Made by a program: the position numbers and the translations under genes. From the NCBI GenBank assembly GCA_039707655.1, contig CM077668.1, positions 64,063,086 to 64,127,085 on the forward strand: DNA of 64,000 bases. The letters are read 5' to 3'. This DNA comes from Elymus sibiricus. Taxonomy: Eukaryota > Streptophyta > Magnoliopsida > Poales > Poaceae. This document shows, piece after piece, positions 24,580-36,917 of the stretch (its first letter is position 1; every line of letters starts with the position of its first letter). The notes beneath the pieces were generated by a model, which made no database searches, was not told the DNA's origin, and saw only the letters and a program-made list of their open reading frames with translations.

Positions 24580-25265
24580 GGGCCTGTTCTGAACCTCTCC
24601 AATTCTCAGCTTCACAAACTCCCACCTGGAAATCGGGCCGAACGCATTAGCTCCTAGAAGCTAAACTTCTCGAAGATCTCCTGGGCCGCAGTGCAATCTG
24701 GCGAAGCAAGGAAACCCCAGCTCCGTGTTTAGAAGAATCGGGAGTTCCATGTATTTACGGTCAATATGCCACCGCCCAGGAAAACGATTCGATCTCCAGG
24801 CGTAGGAACCCCTCGAGGCTTCCAGGCGCACGAACCCTTCCAGGCGCACCCTCCTTGCTCTCTCTCTCTCTCTCGAACCCTCCCGCCGCCGCCAGCCGCG
24901 CCGCCAGGGCCGCTCCTCCTGTCTCCGGCCGGATCCTCTCCTCTGTCTACAGATCCGGCCATCCCAACCCGTTTCCCGCCGGATCCCATCCTCAACAAAG
25001 CTAGTACCGCCGGATCCCATCCTCAGCAAAGCCAATCTGGAAGGAGGAGCAGAGCCAGGAGCAGCATCCTCGACCGAGCCCCCTCTCCCCCAACGGGCTG
25101 CTTCTGGCCGGCCCAAACTGCTTCCTGACAGGCCCGTAGTCCTTCAGCGCTAGGAGAAGCTGCATCGCTGCCGAACGATTTCCCAGCGCCACGCGAAGTG
25201 AGAAGCCAAGCAAGAAGCTGGATTTGAGAAGTTTTTGAGAAGCTGTAGGACATCAGAACAGGCCC
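24580..25265. mobile_element. Non-autonomous PIF/Harbinger-like DNA transposon with GC-rich cargo
   Basis: Terminal inverted repeats GGGCCTGTTCTGA at 24580-24592 and, inverted, at 25253-25265, flanked by a 3-bp duplication TTA (24577-24579, 25266-25268). A TTA target and a GGGCCTGTT terminus are the usual PIF/Harbinger (Tourist) signature. The 686-bp body is AT-richer at the ends and strongly GC-rich at 24770-25110, with a (CT) run at 24858-24875 and Pro/Ser-rich open frames. This resembles a captured 5' end of a plant gene. There is no transposase. Two copies of 'gccggatcccatcctca' (about 24979 and 25011) form a 32-bp-spaced duplication. Confidence 0.8.
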
Positions 25266-25268
25266 TTA

Positions 25269-26344
25269 TGGCGTGCATTATTCGGTGTTAGTTATGTTCA
25301 ATGCATGTTTATGACCGTTTTCACTTTTTGGTTGGTGGCTTCTCAATCTATTTGGTAGCCTTCATTTGTACTAAGCGGAAATACTGCTTGTGCATCCAAA
25401 CTCCTTAAACCCAAGTTGTGCCAAATGAGTCCACCATATCTACCTATATGCGGTATTTCCATGTCGTTCCAAGTAAATTTGTGTGTGCCAACTCTAATTT
25501 TCAAAATAAATTTTCTGTTTTGTGTGCCCGTACTGCTCATGAGGCGGAAGGGGGTGGCCAATATTTTCTATGCTAGGTGGGTTATTCTCACGATGAGTGT
25601 TTATTCACTTGTCATTGCACGAGAGTGTGGCAGGTAATAGGGATGCCCAGTCCCGAAATGAAATGAAATGAAAAATCTTATATGATGATAATAATAAATT
25701 CCTTGTAAAGTGTTGGTATGGAGGGCACCCGTGGATACGGCTAGCCATGGATTGTGAAAGAATGGTGGAAAAGGAATAAACTTTATTTTCTGTTTGGGAA
25801 CTGCCTATAATGTATCTAGCATGGAAGATTTTGGGAATTCTCGTTCGTTTTCGTTGACAGGAAAAGCATGCCTCCCAAATTTTTTATCTCTCTAATTTAA
25901 GCCTTGAGTTCTGGCACATTAGCAAATCTCTGCTTCCCTCTGCAAAGGGCCTATCTATTTACTTTTATGCAATTTTTATTTTTATTTGAGTCTCCATCTT
26001 CTCTTATAAAGCACCAACTAGAGAGCACTATTGTCATACTTGTGCATTGGATGTAGCTAATATGGAGTGTGTTTCATGAATGGATCAATGATTGAGCATA
26101 ATGGGCTAGGGATAACTTTCTTTAGCGTTGATATTTTGAAAAGCATGGTTGCTTGTTAGTATGCTTGAGTATTTATATCTTCATGTCAAACTATAGACTA
26201 TTGCTTTGAATCATTCAAGTCCATATATCCATGCTATAAAAGAAAAGAATATATGATGAATATGATAGGTAGCATTCCACATCAAAATTTTTGTTTTTAT
26301 CATTTACCTACTCGAGGACGAGCATGAACTAAGCTTGGGGATGC
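25269..26344 (+). other. Athila-type element interior, 3' side
   Basis: Non-coding. Ends with 'ctaagcttggggatgc' directly before the 3' LTR, matching in reverse the start of 8158-9647. A separate purine tract is not obvious; 'gcttggggatgc' is the likely polypurine-tract position. Confidence 0.7.
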
Positions 26345-29339
26345 TGATACGTCTCCAACGTATCTATAATTTTTGATTGTTCCATGCTGTTATATTATCA
26401 ATCTTGGATGTTTTTATATACATTTACAGCAATTATATATCATTTTTTGCGACTAACCTATTAACTTAGTGCCAAGTGCCAGTTGCTATTTTCTGTCTGT
26501 TTTTGGTTTTACAGAATATCAATACCAAACGAAGTCCAAATGCCGCGAAACTTTTTGGAGATTTTTTTCTGGACATAACCAACACTAGAAGCTTCGGGCA
26601 TGCCTGGGGGGGGGGGGTGCAGGCGCGCCCTGGTGCCTCGTGGGCCCTCCTCTGCCTCTTTTGACCTAATTCCACCACTATAAATTCCCCAAAATCGGGA
26701 AACCAACAGAGGAGTCCACGAAATACTTTTTCCGCCGCCGCAAGTTTCTAATCTCGAGAGATCCCATCTGGGGGCCTTTTCCGGCACTCCGCCGGAGGGG
26801 GAATCGATCACGGGGGGGCTCTACATCAACCTTGATGCCCTTCCGATGATGCGTGAGTAGTTTACCACAGACCTTCGGGTCCATAGTTAGTAGCTAGATG
26901 GCTTGTTCTCTCTTTTTGATCTTCAATACAATGTTCTCCTCGATGTTCTTGGAGTTCTATCCGATGTAATCACTTTTTGCGGTGTGTTTGTTGGGATCCG
27001 ATGAATTGTGAGTTTATGATCAGATTATCCATGAATATTATTTGAGTCTTCTCTGATCTCTTTTATGCATGATTATTATAGCTTCGTATTTCTTCTCCGA
27101 TCTATTGATTTGGTTTGGCCAACTAGATTGATTTATCTTGCCATGGGAAGAGGTGCTTTGTAATGGGTTCGATCTTGCGGTGCTCAATCCCAGTGACCGA
27201 AAGGGACATGACACGTATGTATCATTGCTATTAAGGGTAAAAAGATGGGGTTTATTCATGTGTGAGTTTACTTTGTCTACATCATGTCATCTTGCTTAAG
27301 GCGTTACTCCGTTCTTTATGGACTTAATACACTAGATGCATGCTGGATAGCGGTCGATGTGTGGAGTATGTGGCGCCCCGCCTGAATACCACTGTAGTCA
27401 GATGGTCGCCGCACATACCAGTCCAGGAAAATCACTCTGGCATGTGCTTTTACAACAAGTATCATGAACACAAGCTTTTCTATTAATGGATATATCAGTC
27501 TTACATGATATATTACAAGGGTGATGGCAGCGGAAAAGCTCTATCTGAGGCAGCATGGTCCTGGTGCGGCTCCAATCCACAGGGATCTGACTGGGTTACT
27601 CTTCTAGCCCGCGAACACTCCGGCTCCTCGCCAGCGAACGTCAGATCCTTAGGTGAACCTGGCCACATTGAAGGCCGCTGAGTACTTTTGAATGTACCCG
27701 CAAGCAAACCAAACCAACATATACACCAAGCAAAGCAATCCATGGCATTCAAGCATGCACTGGTTATCTTAACAATATTAGCTATCATACTAAGGCAGGA
27801 TTATCTAGCAAGATTAATCATCTAGCAACATTAATTATCATGTCATAGCAGGATTATCTATCATGATAACTACTAAAGTAAATGCAGTAAAGTGGAGTAT
27901 ATCAGGTAAATGATCCGAACTTCGAATATACTCACGATCCAAATCTGATCCAAGCTTTGCGGTCACTCGACCACTCATCTCATAGCCATCTCATGGCTAG
28001 CATTCAAACCCTTGACATCATCTGATGTCCAGGCATCTGTACTGCAAGTCTGACAAATCATACCATTCTTTGGTTCATTATTAACATCATATAGTTTGTT
28101 CCTCCAGACTCGACACAGACCAAATAGGGGCCTATACGAACTGTCCATGACCGAGGATGCGGCTATTCGAATAGATTGACACTCTGCAGAGGTTGCGCAC
28201 TTTACCCACACCATGGAGCTCCTGGCCTCGTACTTTAGTACATGTTCCCATTCGGGTGGACCAGTGCTGCTCCAACAAAACCTTGTATATTTCCCGACAC
28301 TCTTACGGTCCCACCGACAATCATACCCTCCCAGGGTCATGTCCTGGGTGGCCCCTGTGTCACCCCGTGACACCTACCACCGTCGTGGCCAAACACTGTC
28401 CCAAACGGGGACGCCGGCAAATAACTCAACTTGGGCTCACAAGGTCATCGCCGCCTACCGGGCCAGGGTAGCGCACACGCATAACCTTCCCTATTTGGTG
28501 GTATCGACAAGAGGCAGGACAATAGACCAAGCTAGGGCCGTCCCATACCGGCAAATGTGGCTGCACGGGTAAGTCCGGATAGGTGGCATTATGACTCGAT
28601 CCAGTCGACGGAGGAGGTTGTTGTCATTATTAAGTCATATTTCATAATATTGCAGTAACAGTAACCATGCAAGATGTAACAATTATGAAAACCTAACAAC
28701 CTATCTCCATACAATATCACAACGAGTCAATAGTGCGATAATATGATGAACATTAGCAGGTAATGCAGATAGCAAATTCAAGCTAGCAGGAGTTTAACTA
28801 TTTCTAACACATGCATAAACATTAATTAAACACGCAAGAATACATAGAGCAATGCTTCAGGGCATATATCAGATGGTCGGCTTGCCTGGTGGGGGGGTGA
28901 AGGAATACTCCGGGAAGAAGTGCGATCGCCTCGCGGAAGAATTCGCCGGAAATGATTCTCTCTCGGAGGGCTGATAGAAGGGCAAGGGCAAAATGGGTAT
29001 TTTCAGAAAGTGTAAACATGGTGAAAGTGATATCATCGGAACGGGCTCGACGAACTGAAGAAGTGGGCTTTGGATTCACCTCAATCGGAGTCACGGTTAA
29101 AAACTTAGGGCCGTTCGTTCGTTAGGCAGAAAACAAACAGATTTCTGTCCGTTTTTACTGCTAACTGACGAACGTCCACAAAGTAACCGTTTCGGCCGGC
29201 GGCTGAAAAGTTAAGACGCATTTCTGAAAATACGCCTTCTCTGAAGCGAAAACGTATTTCGGCCAAGAACTGCGGCCAAGTACGCTTTCAAAACAGGAAA
29301 GCGCATTCTCCGAAAACCGCCTCCACTTAATCCAGCTGG

Positions 29340-30250
29340 CCGCCTCCTCTCGCCGACAGGTGGGGTCGGGGCCCACCTGTCGGGTCCCTCTCTCTCCTCC
29401 TTTCTTCTCTTCTTCCTCCTTCCCTCCTCTGCCCCGATGGCCGCGACAGGGAGCTCGGCTCCGGCGACTGGCGAGGCTGCAGTGGGTCTCCGAGGCAGGC
29501 GAGGCCACGGATGGGCGCGCCGGCGAGCGCCTCATCCGGGGGTGGGTAGCTCGGCGGCCCAGGGGAGCTGGTGGAGTGGCGGCGCGCGGTGGCAGTAGGC
29601 GGCGGCTCCGGTCGATTTGGGGACTCCGGTGACCGAGGAGGCTGGGCGAGGAGGCGGAGGTGGTCTACGGCGACTGGGGAGTCCAGAGGTGGACTCGACG
29701 GAGGCGGGGGAAGGCCAGAGGCGGCGAATTTAGGGGGGGGGGTGGCGGCGGCCATGGCGGCAGAGGGAGGCTAGGAGGGGCTCCGGCGACGGGTTGGGGA
29801 GATCGGGAAGTTCCTTGGAGGGAGAGGAGAGCGCTGATGAGCTCGGGGGTGGTCGGGGAGGGCCTTTTTATAGGCGGCCGCGGCGGCTTCTCGGCGACCA
29901 CCGAGGCTTCGGGAGCTCGCTGCCTTGGCGGCATTCCGGCGAGGTGGCGCTCGAAGAGTGGTGCCGACCTGACGTTCACAGAGGGAGGGGACGGCTCGAG
30001 GAGGAAGATGCCAACGGGACAGAGGAAGACGACGACGTCACGGGAGGGACAGTACCTTGGCGGCGATCGCCGCGGCATGGAGAAGAAGAAAGAAGAGGGG
30101 AGAAGCTGCGGGAGAGGGGTGCGTGGACGCAGGGGAGCTGCTGGACACGCCGGGACAAGCGAGGACTGACCGGAGTGAGCTGCATGACGAGAACAGTGCC
30201 GCAGAGCACCGTTTCTGCCTGCTGTCCACGCGGTCACCACGTGCACGACG
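29340..30250 (-). other. GC-rich island of the 4.2-kb LTR
   Basis: High GC with overlapping open frames on all sides. The one with the best context is minus-strand 29327-29755 (142 codons, Pro/Ser/Arg-rich, no domain), which starts just downstream of the TATA box. It could be a leader peptide or only a by-product of composition. Confidence 0.4.
29864..29873 (-). promoter_or_regulatory. TATA box of the 4.2-kb LTR
   Basis: The minus strand reads CTATAAAAAG, followed by a GC-rich, CT-rich leader and an ATG about 110 nt downstream (29753-29755). The position suits an LTR promoter reading leftwards. Confidence 0.6.
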
Positions 30251-32057
30251 TGCTCCAGTGCCATTCTGGCCACCACACCTTGTCAAACACGACAGGCACT
30301 GGTCAAATAGGTATGCTATGACATTGGATGGATCAGGAAGGCTCCAGAGTGATCAAGAGGATCCAGAACAGTTTTTGGATAGAAACTTGGGGAGGAAGCT
30401 GTGGTCAAACAGAGGTGCCAATGAGCTGGAAAAGTTGTCACAGAGAAATGTGGTAGGAAGGACTAGGTGCTGACAAAATTTGAGGTTATTTGGACAAGTA
30501 TTGCATACACTTCCTTTGTAATGCAAGTTTTGGTTCAGAAACTGAATCTTGAAGCTGCACTCATATGGCTTGGTGTAATGAGCTGAATTTTTGTGGAGGG
30601 GAGTTATTTGGGTGTATGGAGATACTGGAAAAATTTCAGCTCATTTGGATATACCAAAATGGTACTTCCTTCACAGAGCTTGGATCTGGACAGAAACTAG
30701 ATGGAATTTTTGAGAGAAATTGGCTAGATAAAATGATGTGAATTTTGGCATACTCACATCATATATGGAAGATGAGGTCCTGGATTAATTTGAGAATTTT
30801 TGAAGCAATATAAAATATAGTTGCTTCACAACCTCAAAATTAGTCCAGAAACTAGAATTCGATGATGCACTCAAACTTTGATCTATGGAACTTGGGATCT
30901 TGGTGGAAATGATGAAGATATGGATAGGAGAAGCTCCACAAATTATTTGGGATTTTTCCTGGCTACCAAAATAGTAGCTCCTTTGGAAAGTGCCCGAATT
31001 GCAATATTGGCTTTAAATAGGAAAAGGCAATTTCCCTTATTTAATTATGGCCAATATTTTTATGGGAGCTCAATATGATCACAAAGAATATCTCCACAAG
31101 TTTTCATAAACTTTGGAGATGGATAGATATTTTCCTGGATTAAATTCCTTTAACTGACAGAAAAAGGAATTAATTTTAAATGAAAAATATTGCAAATGAC
31201 TTGGCAATATTTTTGCATATCCAGGGTTTATAGATGTGGGATGATCACTGGGAAAAGTTTGGGAGGCAATAGATCAAAGGAGATTGGGGTTCCTTTGTAA
31301 CGGAAGGAATTAGGGTTTCACTTCCGGCAACTCGGAAGGTAGGGTTTCGGTGCAAAATCCTGAGAAGATATCTTGGGTGGCAAGGTTGGTCTGGAGAGAA
31401 TCTCTGGTTGGGTAGGAAAGGCAAGGCTAAATGACCATCTTCATATACCCAGGAGCGAGAGAAAATCCGATAACACCGAAAAAAGACGGGAGTCAAATCC
31501 CGCGAAGGAAAAAAACAAGGAGCGAAAACCAGGGTGTCACAGAGTAATAGTAGTAGATGCAGGCAGGAGTCGGTTTACTTGTCTCGGACATGATGCCTAT
31601 ATACATGATCATTGCCTTGGATATCGTCATGATTATTTGCTTTTCTATCAATTGCCAACAGTAATTTGTCTACCCACCGTATGCTATTTTCTTGAGAGAA
31701 GCCTCTAGTGAAAACTATGCCCCCCGGGTCTATCTAAATCATATATTAAAAACCCTAAAAATACCTTGCTGCATTTTTCTTTTATTTATTTTATTTTGTA
31801 TTTTTGTTTAATCCATCTATCTATCACCATACAATTTAATCTTGCATTTGACCGTTGAGGAATTGACAACCCCTCGTTTGCGTTGGGTGCAAGGATTTGT
31901 TGTTTGTGTGGAGGTACTGCTAACGAGGTGTTGCGTGATTCTCCTACTGGATTGATAACCTTGGTTTCATAACTGAGGGAAATACTTACCTCTACTGTGT
32001 TGCATCATCCCTTCCTCTTCGGGGAAAATACCAACACAAGCTACAAGTAGCACAACC

Positions 32058-32905
32058 ATGTGATACCCCGAAAATATACATATTTCAGACGGTGCTACAC
32101 TTGGGAGAATACTAACTACTTGATATTTTTAGTAAGAGATCACCCTAATAAAAGTGACTACCACGCATTCAAAAGGGTGCAAATATAAGGGATAAACATC
32201 TCAGGCAATTCATAATAGCATGATATGGTATAGCCCCTTCTTTCGGAGAAGGATTCATCATCTTCGCGAAAATCCAAAAAAAAAATGTTGACGTGGCAGC
32301 AGTTTTCGCAGTTTCGAAAACTGCTGCCGTGGTGGAACTTTTCTGCCTAGGCCTGTTTCTTTTCTTTTCTCCATCTTTGGCTTTTACGTCAGTCTCCACC
32401 TTCGCAGATCTTCTCACAGCCTTGTCGATGCATCAGATAATATTGCTATCTCTATAGCTAATAAAATAATGCACTACAACAAGGTTGACACGTAGGTCAT
32501 TTGAAATGACAATCATATGGCTCCAGCCATCATGCCGAATCATGACACATAGGTCATGTTTAATTTATTTACATCATATAGTCATCTCATACATAATCAA
32601 ATTAAATATGATGAAGACTATACCACATCTCATGCATATGCATCCTGCAAAACCAAATCAGACGCCTCTAATCGGTTCATGCAAAATTTTATTTTACGTG
32701 GCTTCTAAGGTTTTGAAACAAACCACAGCTACCAACGTCCATCATCAATTATGATTATTCAAGTCACTAGATTAACTTTCCGGGGCGTATGAAACACAAG
32801 ATTAAAAATCTCGAGCCCCATACTGAACTTCGTCATACGCATGATCCCCGTGCAGATCATATATGCATTGCCCTTTAGTCTGCGAAACATTCATGTTTCT
32901 TAACT
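32058..32905 (-). other. Old Copia element, leader region
   Basis: Non-coding. Parallels the Angela leader at about 59530-60100: 'ggtgctacacttgggagaa' against 'ggtgcacacttggggagaa', and 'gacacgtaggtcat' against 'gacacgcaggtcat'. A hairpin at 32295-32328 and nearby sequence have no Angela counterpart. The last five bases (ATGGT) are the Tat element's target duplication. Confidence 0.65.
32295..32328. repeat. Perfect 14-bp inverted repeat
   Basis: Arms ggcagcagttttcg and cgaaaactgctgcc with a 6-nt loop (cagttt). The sequence sits in an otherwise decayed Copia leader. It could be a small insertion or a structured piece of the former leader RNA. Confidence 0.7.
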
Positions 32906-32910
32906 ATGGT

Positions 32911-33783
32911 TGTCGGTGTATAAAACATGAGTATTTTATACCCTGACTTATGCACAGATAGTAGCAGCCTCCTTGCCGGCCAAACCTTGCCGGGAACCAC
33001 CAAGACCAAGACCCAAGACCTAGTTACGGAAGCCACTGGGGAGAAGCTCAAAACACAACATCAACAAGCACTCAACCAGTACCGAAGATGAAGACATTCC
33101 TTGCCGGTGAGGATAAGCTGGCAAGGTGAAGACTCGGCAAGCTCCGTACCGGCAAGCTCCTACCAGCCCTCCAGCACTCCACCTCACCGCACATATGTTA
33201 GCTAGTGGATGAGGTGTCGACCATGCAGGCTGGTTGGTGAGGCTTGTCGGGCACGTGTCAGCATGCTGGAACAGGATTTGCCTTTAATGACACCCGTCCG
33301 GGAGGCGTGTCAGAATAATACGAGGTAGCTGGGCGAGCGGTGCAGAAACCTTGTCGGGACTACCTCTCCGCATGACACCTAACGATGCATTTAATGCTTT
33401 TGTCCTAAACTGGCAGAATTAGGTATGATAGCACTGTTTGCTATCTAATCATTATGTAATTACTATTTTGCCACTGTGGTGACCCCTTGAGCTATAAAAG
33501 GAGGGCCAAGGCAACAGTTAGAGGGAGTCGGACCCCTTTTCAAACACTTACACGTCTCGCGTAGCAGCACTCCCCGCGCCTTGCCGGGAGAAGCGCTCCC
33601 TGTACTTGTGCTTCCATACAACCAATACACCAAAAGCAGGAGTAGGGTTTTACGCTTCTCAGCAGCCCGAACCTGGGTAAATCCCTTGCGTTTTCCATTG
33701 ACCACGCTCTTTGTGCATGTTGATCCCCCCTGCCGAACCACAAGGGGCTGGATGGTCCCATAGATGGTCGTGTCACCGCGACA
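32911..33783 (+). repeat. 5' LTR of the Tat element
   Basis: 873 bp, TGTCGGTGTATAAAAC...CACCGCGACA. The 3' LTR is 843 bp, mostly because of an approximately 30-bp deletion near 42715-42755. The 17846-18655 solo LTR is a close relative. Confidence 0.94.
33492..33500 (+). promoter_or_regulatory. TATA box in the Tat 5' LTR
   Basis: ctataaaag followed by gagggccaaggcaac. The same motif is at 43057-43065 (3' LTR) and 18368-18376 (solo LTR). It is the likely start point of the genomic transcript. Confidence 0.7.
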
Positions 33784-33787
33784 TCTT

Positions 33788-33807
33788 TGGCGCGCCAGGT
33801 AGGGGGC
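33788..33807 (+). promoter_or_regulatory. Primer-binding site of the Tat element
   Basis: TGGCGCGCCAGGTAGGGGGC begins 4 nt after the LTR. The TGG start matches the CCA end of a tRNA; I do not assign which tRNA. Confidence 0.75.
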
Positions 33808-33890
33808 ATCGCTTGCGCGAACCTTGATCAGTGGATTGCGCGTCTTCTTCATCATCTTCATCAAATTCCTCGTCATCCTCCTCGTCGTCG

Positions 33891-35939
33891 ATGGCGCCCA
33901 AGAAGAAGGGCATCACGATGACGGCCACCCTGCACGCATCCGCAGGCGGCGCGGCCAATGCGGGCGGTGTGGGTACCGTGATTGGCACCACCAGCGCAGG
34001 CGGCGCGGTCGCCACACCCACCGCGGTCGGCGCAGGAGACGAGCGCGCTGGAGGCAGTCGACCTCCTCGATCCTCTGGCGAACAGAGCCGCGACGACGTG
34101 GGCGAAGCGGACAGACGTCCTCCTCCTCCTCCTCCTCCTCCTCGCCGCGCCGACGGATGCAGCCACCGGAGCGGCAGTGCCCGGGCCGGCGCGAGCCAAG
34201 ATCCCACCGCGGCGACGTCCAAGGATGCAACTTCAGGACAGACGCCGCGTCCCTCGCACAACGGGCGTGGAATGGCCCCGAGCGGCGCCAACGACTCCGG
34301 GCAACGGCGACCTCACGGCTAGACTCCTGTTGATCAAATCCCAGATCCTCAGGCATCGCCTCCGCCACGACGACCTGCTGCTGATCATGTGCCGCGGCAG
34401 CAAGACCGCGATGGCGCTCCTGCTGGCTCCGCCAGGAGTAGAGCGACGTCGCGCTCTTCGCTTCCAGCCTTGCCAGCCACAGCGGCAAAAGCAATGGCGC
34501 GAGCCCAGATGCTACTGAACTTCCCTCTAGTGGCAGAGAAGATGGATGAGTGGAGAGCCACCATCCAAAGCCTGATTGGGTTTGCCGAGGCCAGTAAATC
34601 ACAGCAAGCGGAGCCCTCACAGCGTCCGCAAACAGCACCAGCAGCTCTAGCTGGTGGCCGCGTTGACGGTACCACGCTAACGGTGCAATCACCCCAGCGG
34701 CAACAGTCTCAACAGCAGCAACGCCAACAACCGCAGCAGGCTCGACGATCTTTCGAGCCCGACGAAGTGTCGATGGCCTCTTCGGATCCGCGAGCGCAGC
34801 AAGACCAGCAGCAAGTGTTGTGAGACAGGTGGGCAGAAGACGCCCACACCACCATCGAATGGCGTCGGGAGGCACGCCGTCAATCCGAGGCACGCAACGG
34901 CCCCGTCTTTGATGAGCCTGCGCCAGGGGTTGGCGGATATCTACCTTACGAGGTTGGATGTCCCGCCTTCACCCGTGAGCTGCGGCAAGTCCGATGGCCG
35001 TCCGTCTGAGCCTTCAAGCCAGAAGTACCAGAAAAGTACGACAGCAAGCTGAACCCGGCAGAGTTTCTGGGCATTTACACGATTGCCGTGCAAGCTGCCG
35101 GAGGAAGAGATGAGAAGATCCTCGCCAATTACTTTCCATTGGTACTGAAGCCCAACGTGAGATCTTGGCTGATGAACTTGCCGAAGAACTCCATTTCTTC
35201 GTGGTCAGATCTCTGCAATGATTTTGTTGGTGCCTTTACAGTGAAACTTTGCGACCTACAGGTGATCCCGCAAAGAGACAGTGAAACTTTGCGCAAGTAT
35301 ATCCAGAGATTCAGTCGTGTACACCACAATATCCCAGATGTGCACCCCGCAGCCGTGATTGCCGCCTTTCACATGAATGTGCGCAATCGGAGGATGCGGG
35401 AGAAAATAAACGTCAAGTTGCCCAAGACCGTCAACGAGCTCTACACGTTGGCGGATAAGTGTGCACGTGCTGAGGAAGGAAGGAGGCTTCCCGGGGAGGA
35501 CGCTGGTGCCGAGGTAGATTCAGAGGACGATGATGCTGCCACCCCAAGGAAGAAAGGCCAAAAGCATAACAGGAAGCGCAAAGGCAAAACTGTTATGGCT
35601 ATCAAAGGCTCCGGCAACTCCGAGTCCGCCAAGAAAGCCAAGACTGAAAACTCCAGCAAGGAGGCTGTTGTATGCGCCGCTTGCCAGGAGGCGGCGGCAA
35701 ATGAGAAAGCCGGCAAGTCTGATGGACCGTACTGCAAGATTCACCATACCAAAGGCCACGATCTCCAAGAGTCCTGGCAAGTCGAGCACCTTGTTGAGAA
35801 GCAGAAAGCTAAATACGAAAAACGTGACAAAGAGAAAGGTCAAGATGGTGCCGGTGGATCCAGCAAAAAGGGCCGTGGTGGTCGAGGAGGCCGCCGCGGC
35901 AAGGCCAAGCAGCAGAAAGAGAAACCTGCAAGGGGCTGA
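33891..35939 (+). pseudogene. Tat gag region
   Basis: N-terminal Ala/Gly/Pro/Gln-rich part (33891-34820), then the conserved gag core (34850-35460) with 'LVLKPNVRSWLMNLPKNSIS' and 'SETLRKYIQRFSRVHHNIPD', typical of plant retrotransposon gag. A Lys-rich basic tail follows (35540-35930), with a CX2C...H knuckle-like 'CAACQEAAA...CKIHHTKGH' segment that may bind RNA. Four stops interrupt it (34320, 34821, 35007, 35937). It would form the virus-like particle. Confidence 0.8.
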
Positions 35940-36023
35940 GACAAGAAAGAAGAAGATGATGGAAGTGACGAAGAGGACGATGATGAGACCAGTGGACAAG
36001 AATTCCAGAAGGCAACGGACTCC

Positions 36024-36878
36024 ATGTGCATTGACGGAGGAGCATCCTTGCACTCCTCTCACCGCCAACTCAAGCAGTGGGCGCGTGAGGTTAATGCAGC
36101 AGAACCGGCAATGGGCGCTCAAAAACCACTCAAATGGTCACACACGCCTATCATTTTTTATGCTGAGGACCACCCTGATCGCGTAACCACGGTTGGGTGT
36201 TTGCCGTTGTTGGTTTCACCGACAATCCACAACCTCCAAGTAATAAAGATGTTAGTTGACGGTGGGGCCGGTCTGAATCTGATCTCTCCGGAAGTTATCA
36301 AGAGGCTGCAGATCCCCGACGAGGAGCTCAAGAAAACGGTCATGTTTCAAGGAGTGAACTCGGGAAGAAGCCAGCCCAAGGGAAAGATCACATTACCGGT
36401 GACGTTTGGCAAGGAACTGAACCACAGAACGGAAAAGATTGTGTTTGATGTTGTCAAGATCCCCTTGCCGTACAATGGAATTCTTGGCCGCCCAGCCTTG
36501 GCGAAATTCATGGCAGCATCTCACTATGCTTACAACACGTTGAAGATGCCAGGGCTGATGGGTGTCATTTCCATCAACTCCGACAAGAAGGATGCAGTCA
36601 TTTGCGTCGACAAGATGTACAAAGATGCGATTGCAGCAGAGGCCGCCAAGACGCCAGCTTCCACCAAGAAGAAGGAAAGTAAGAAGTCCGGTAAGACCTC
36701 TATCAAGGATTCCGGGAAGCGCACCTCTTCGGAGTGCTGCGCGCCTGTTGAAGACTTGCCGAAGTGCTCTGCTGGAAAGAAATCCAAAGCTGCTACACCA
36801 GCAACCAAAAAGGTGCCGGCGAGGGGGGACGGCACTGACGGTACCTTCACCATCAGTGCCACCCTTGACAGCAAATAG
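36024..36878 (+). pseudogene. Tat aspartic protease region
   Basis: Retropepsin with active-site motif LVDGGAGLNLIS (Asp codon 36258-36260) and the distal 'YNGILGRPALAKF' signature. Preceded by the usual 'HPDRVTTVGCLPLLV' segment. A Lys/Ser-rich linker follows to TAG 36876. The protease cleaves the polyprotein during particle maturation. The single frame is intact except for the terminal TAG, which blocks fusion to RT. Confidence 0.85.
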
Positions 36879-36917
36879 GAAAGCACGCTCGTTGCCTTCC
36901 TGCGGGCGAATGTCGAT

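Larger units (their letters stand above)
27369..31541 (-). mobile_element. 4.2-kb LTR-like insert, probably a solo LTR
   Basis: Termini TGTGGCGCCC...GGTGTCACA with perfect 5-bp duplication GAGTA (27364-27368, 31542-31546). No internal copy of the ends, no PBS and no pol. The minus strand starts TGTGACACCC, typical of Gypsy LTRs. The minus strand has a strong TATA box (29864-29873) followed by a GC-rich leader-like island, with a Pro-rich open frame at 29327-29755 beginning MAAATPPPKF. It shares 'ggctattcgaatagat' (28161-28176) with the 9653-13752 insert. The best reading is a solo LTR of a related long-LTR family. Confidence 0.75.
20128..32052 (+). mobile_element. Athila-lineage Gypsy element, plus orientation, with two inserts
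   Basis: LTRs 20128-21696 and 26345-32052 (the latter split by a 4.2-kb insert) with a perfect target duplication CAACC (20123-20127, 32053-32057). A primer-binding site lies at 21708-21725. The only coding sequence is a gag-remnant/protease frame (21907-23058). RT, RNase H and integrase are absent, so it is non-autonomous. The interior also carries a PIF/Harbinger-like insert (24580-25265). It belongs to the same broad family as 6601-17675 but has its own internal coding piece (protease rather than gag). Confidence 0.92.
26345..32052 (+). repeat. 3' LTR of the plus-strand Athila-type element, split by an insert
   Basis: Left part 26345-27368 and right part 31547-32052 together reproduce the 5' LTR (20128-21696). 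The break occurs within 'gtggagtaatag', with GAGTA duplicated on each side of the 4.2-kb insert. It ends CAAGTAGCA, followed by TSD CAACC. Confidence 0.92.

Noticed and set aside
29660..30473. Several overlapping frames of 130-200 codons
   Set aside because: Same composition effect in the GC-rich island of the 4.2-kb LTR; no motif and no codon pattern seen.
33824..34893. Frames in other phases over the Tat gag N-terminus
   Set aside because: They are shadows of the Gln/Ala/Gly-rich gag coding sequence; the in-phase reading joins to the conserved gag core.
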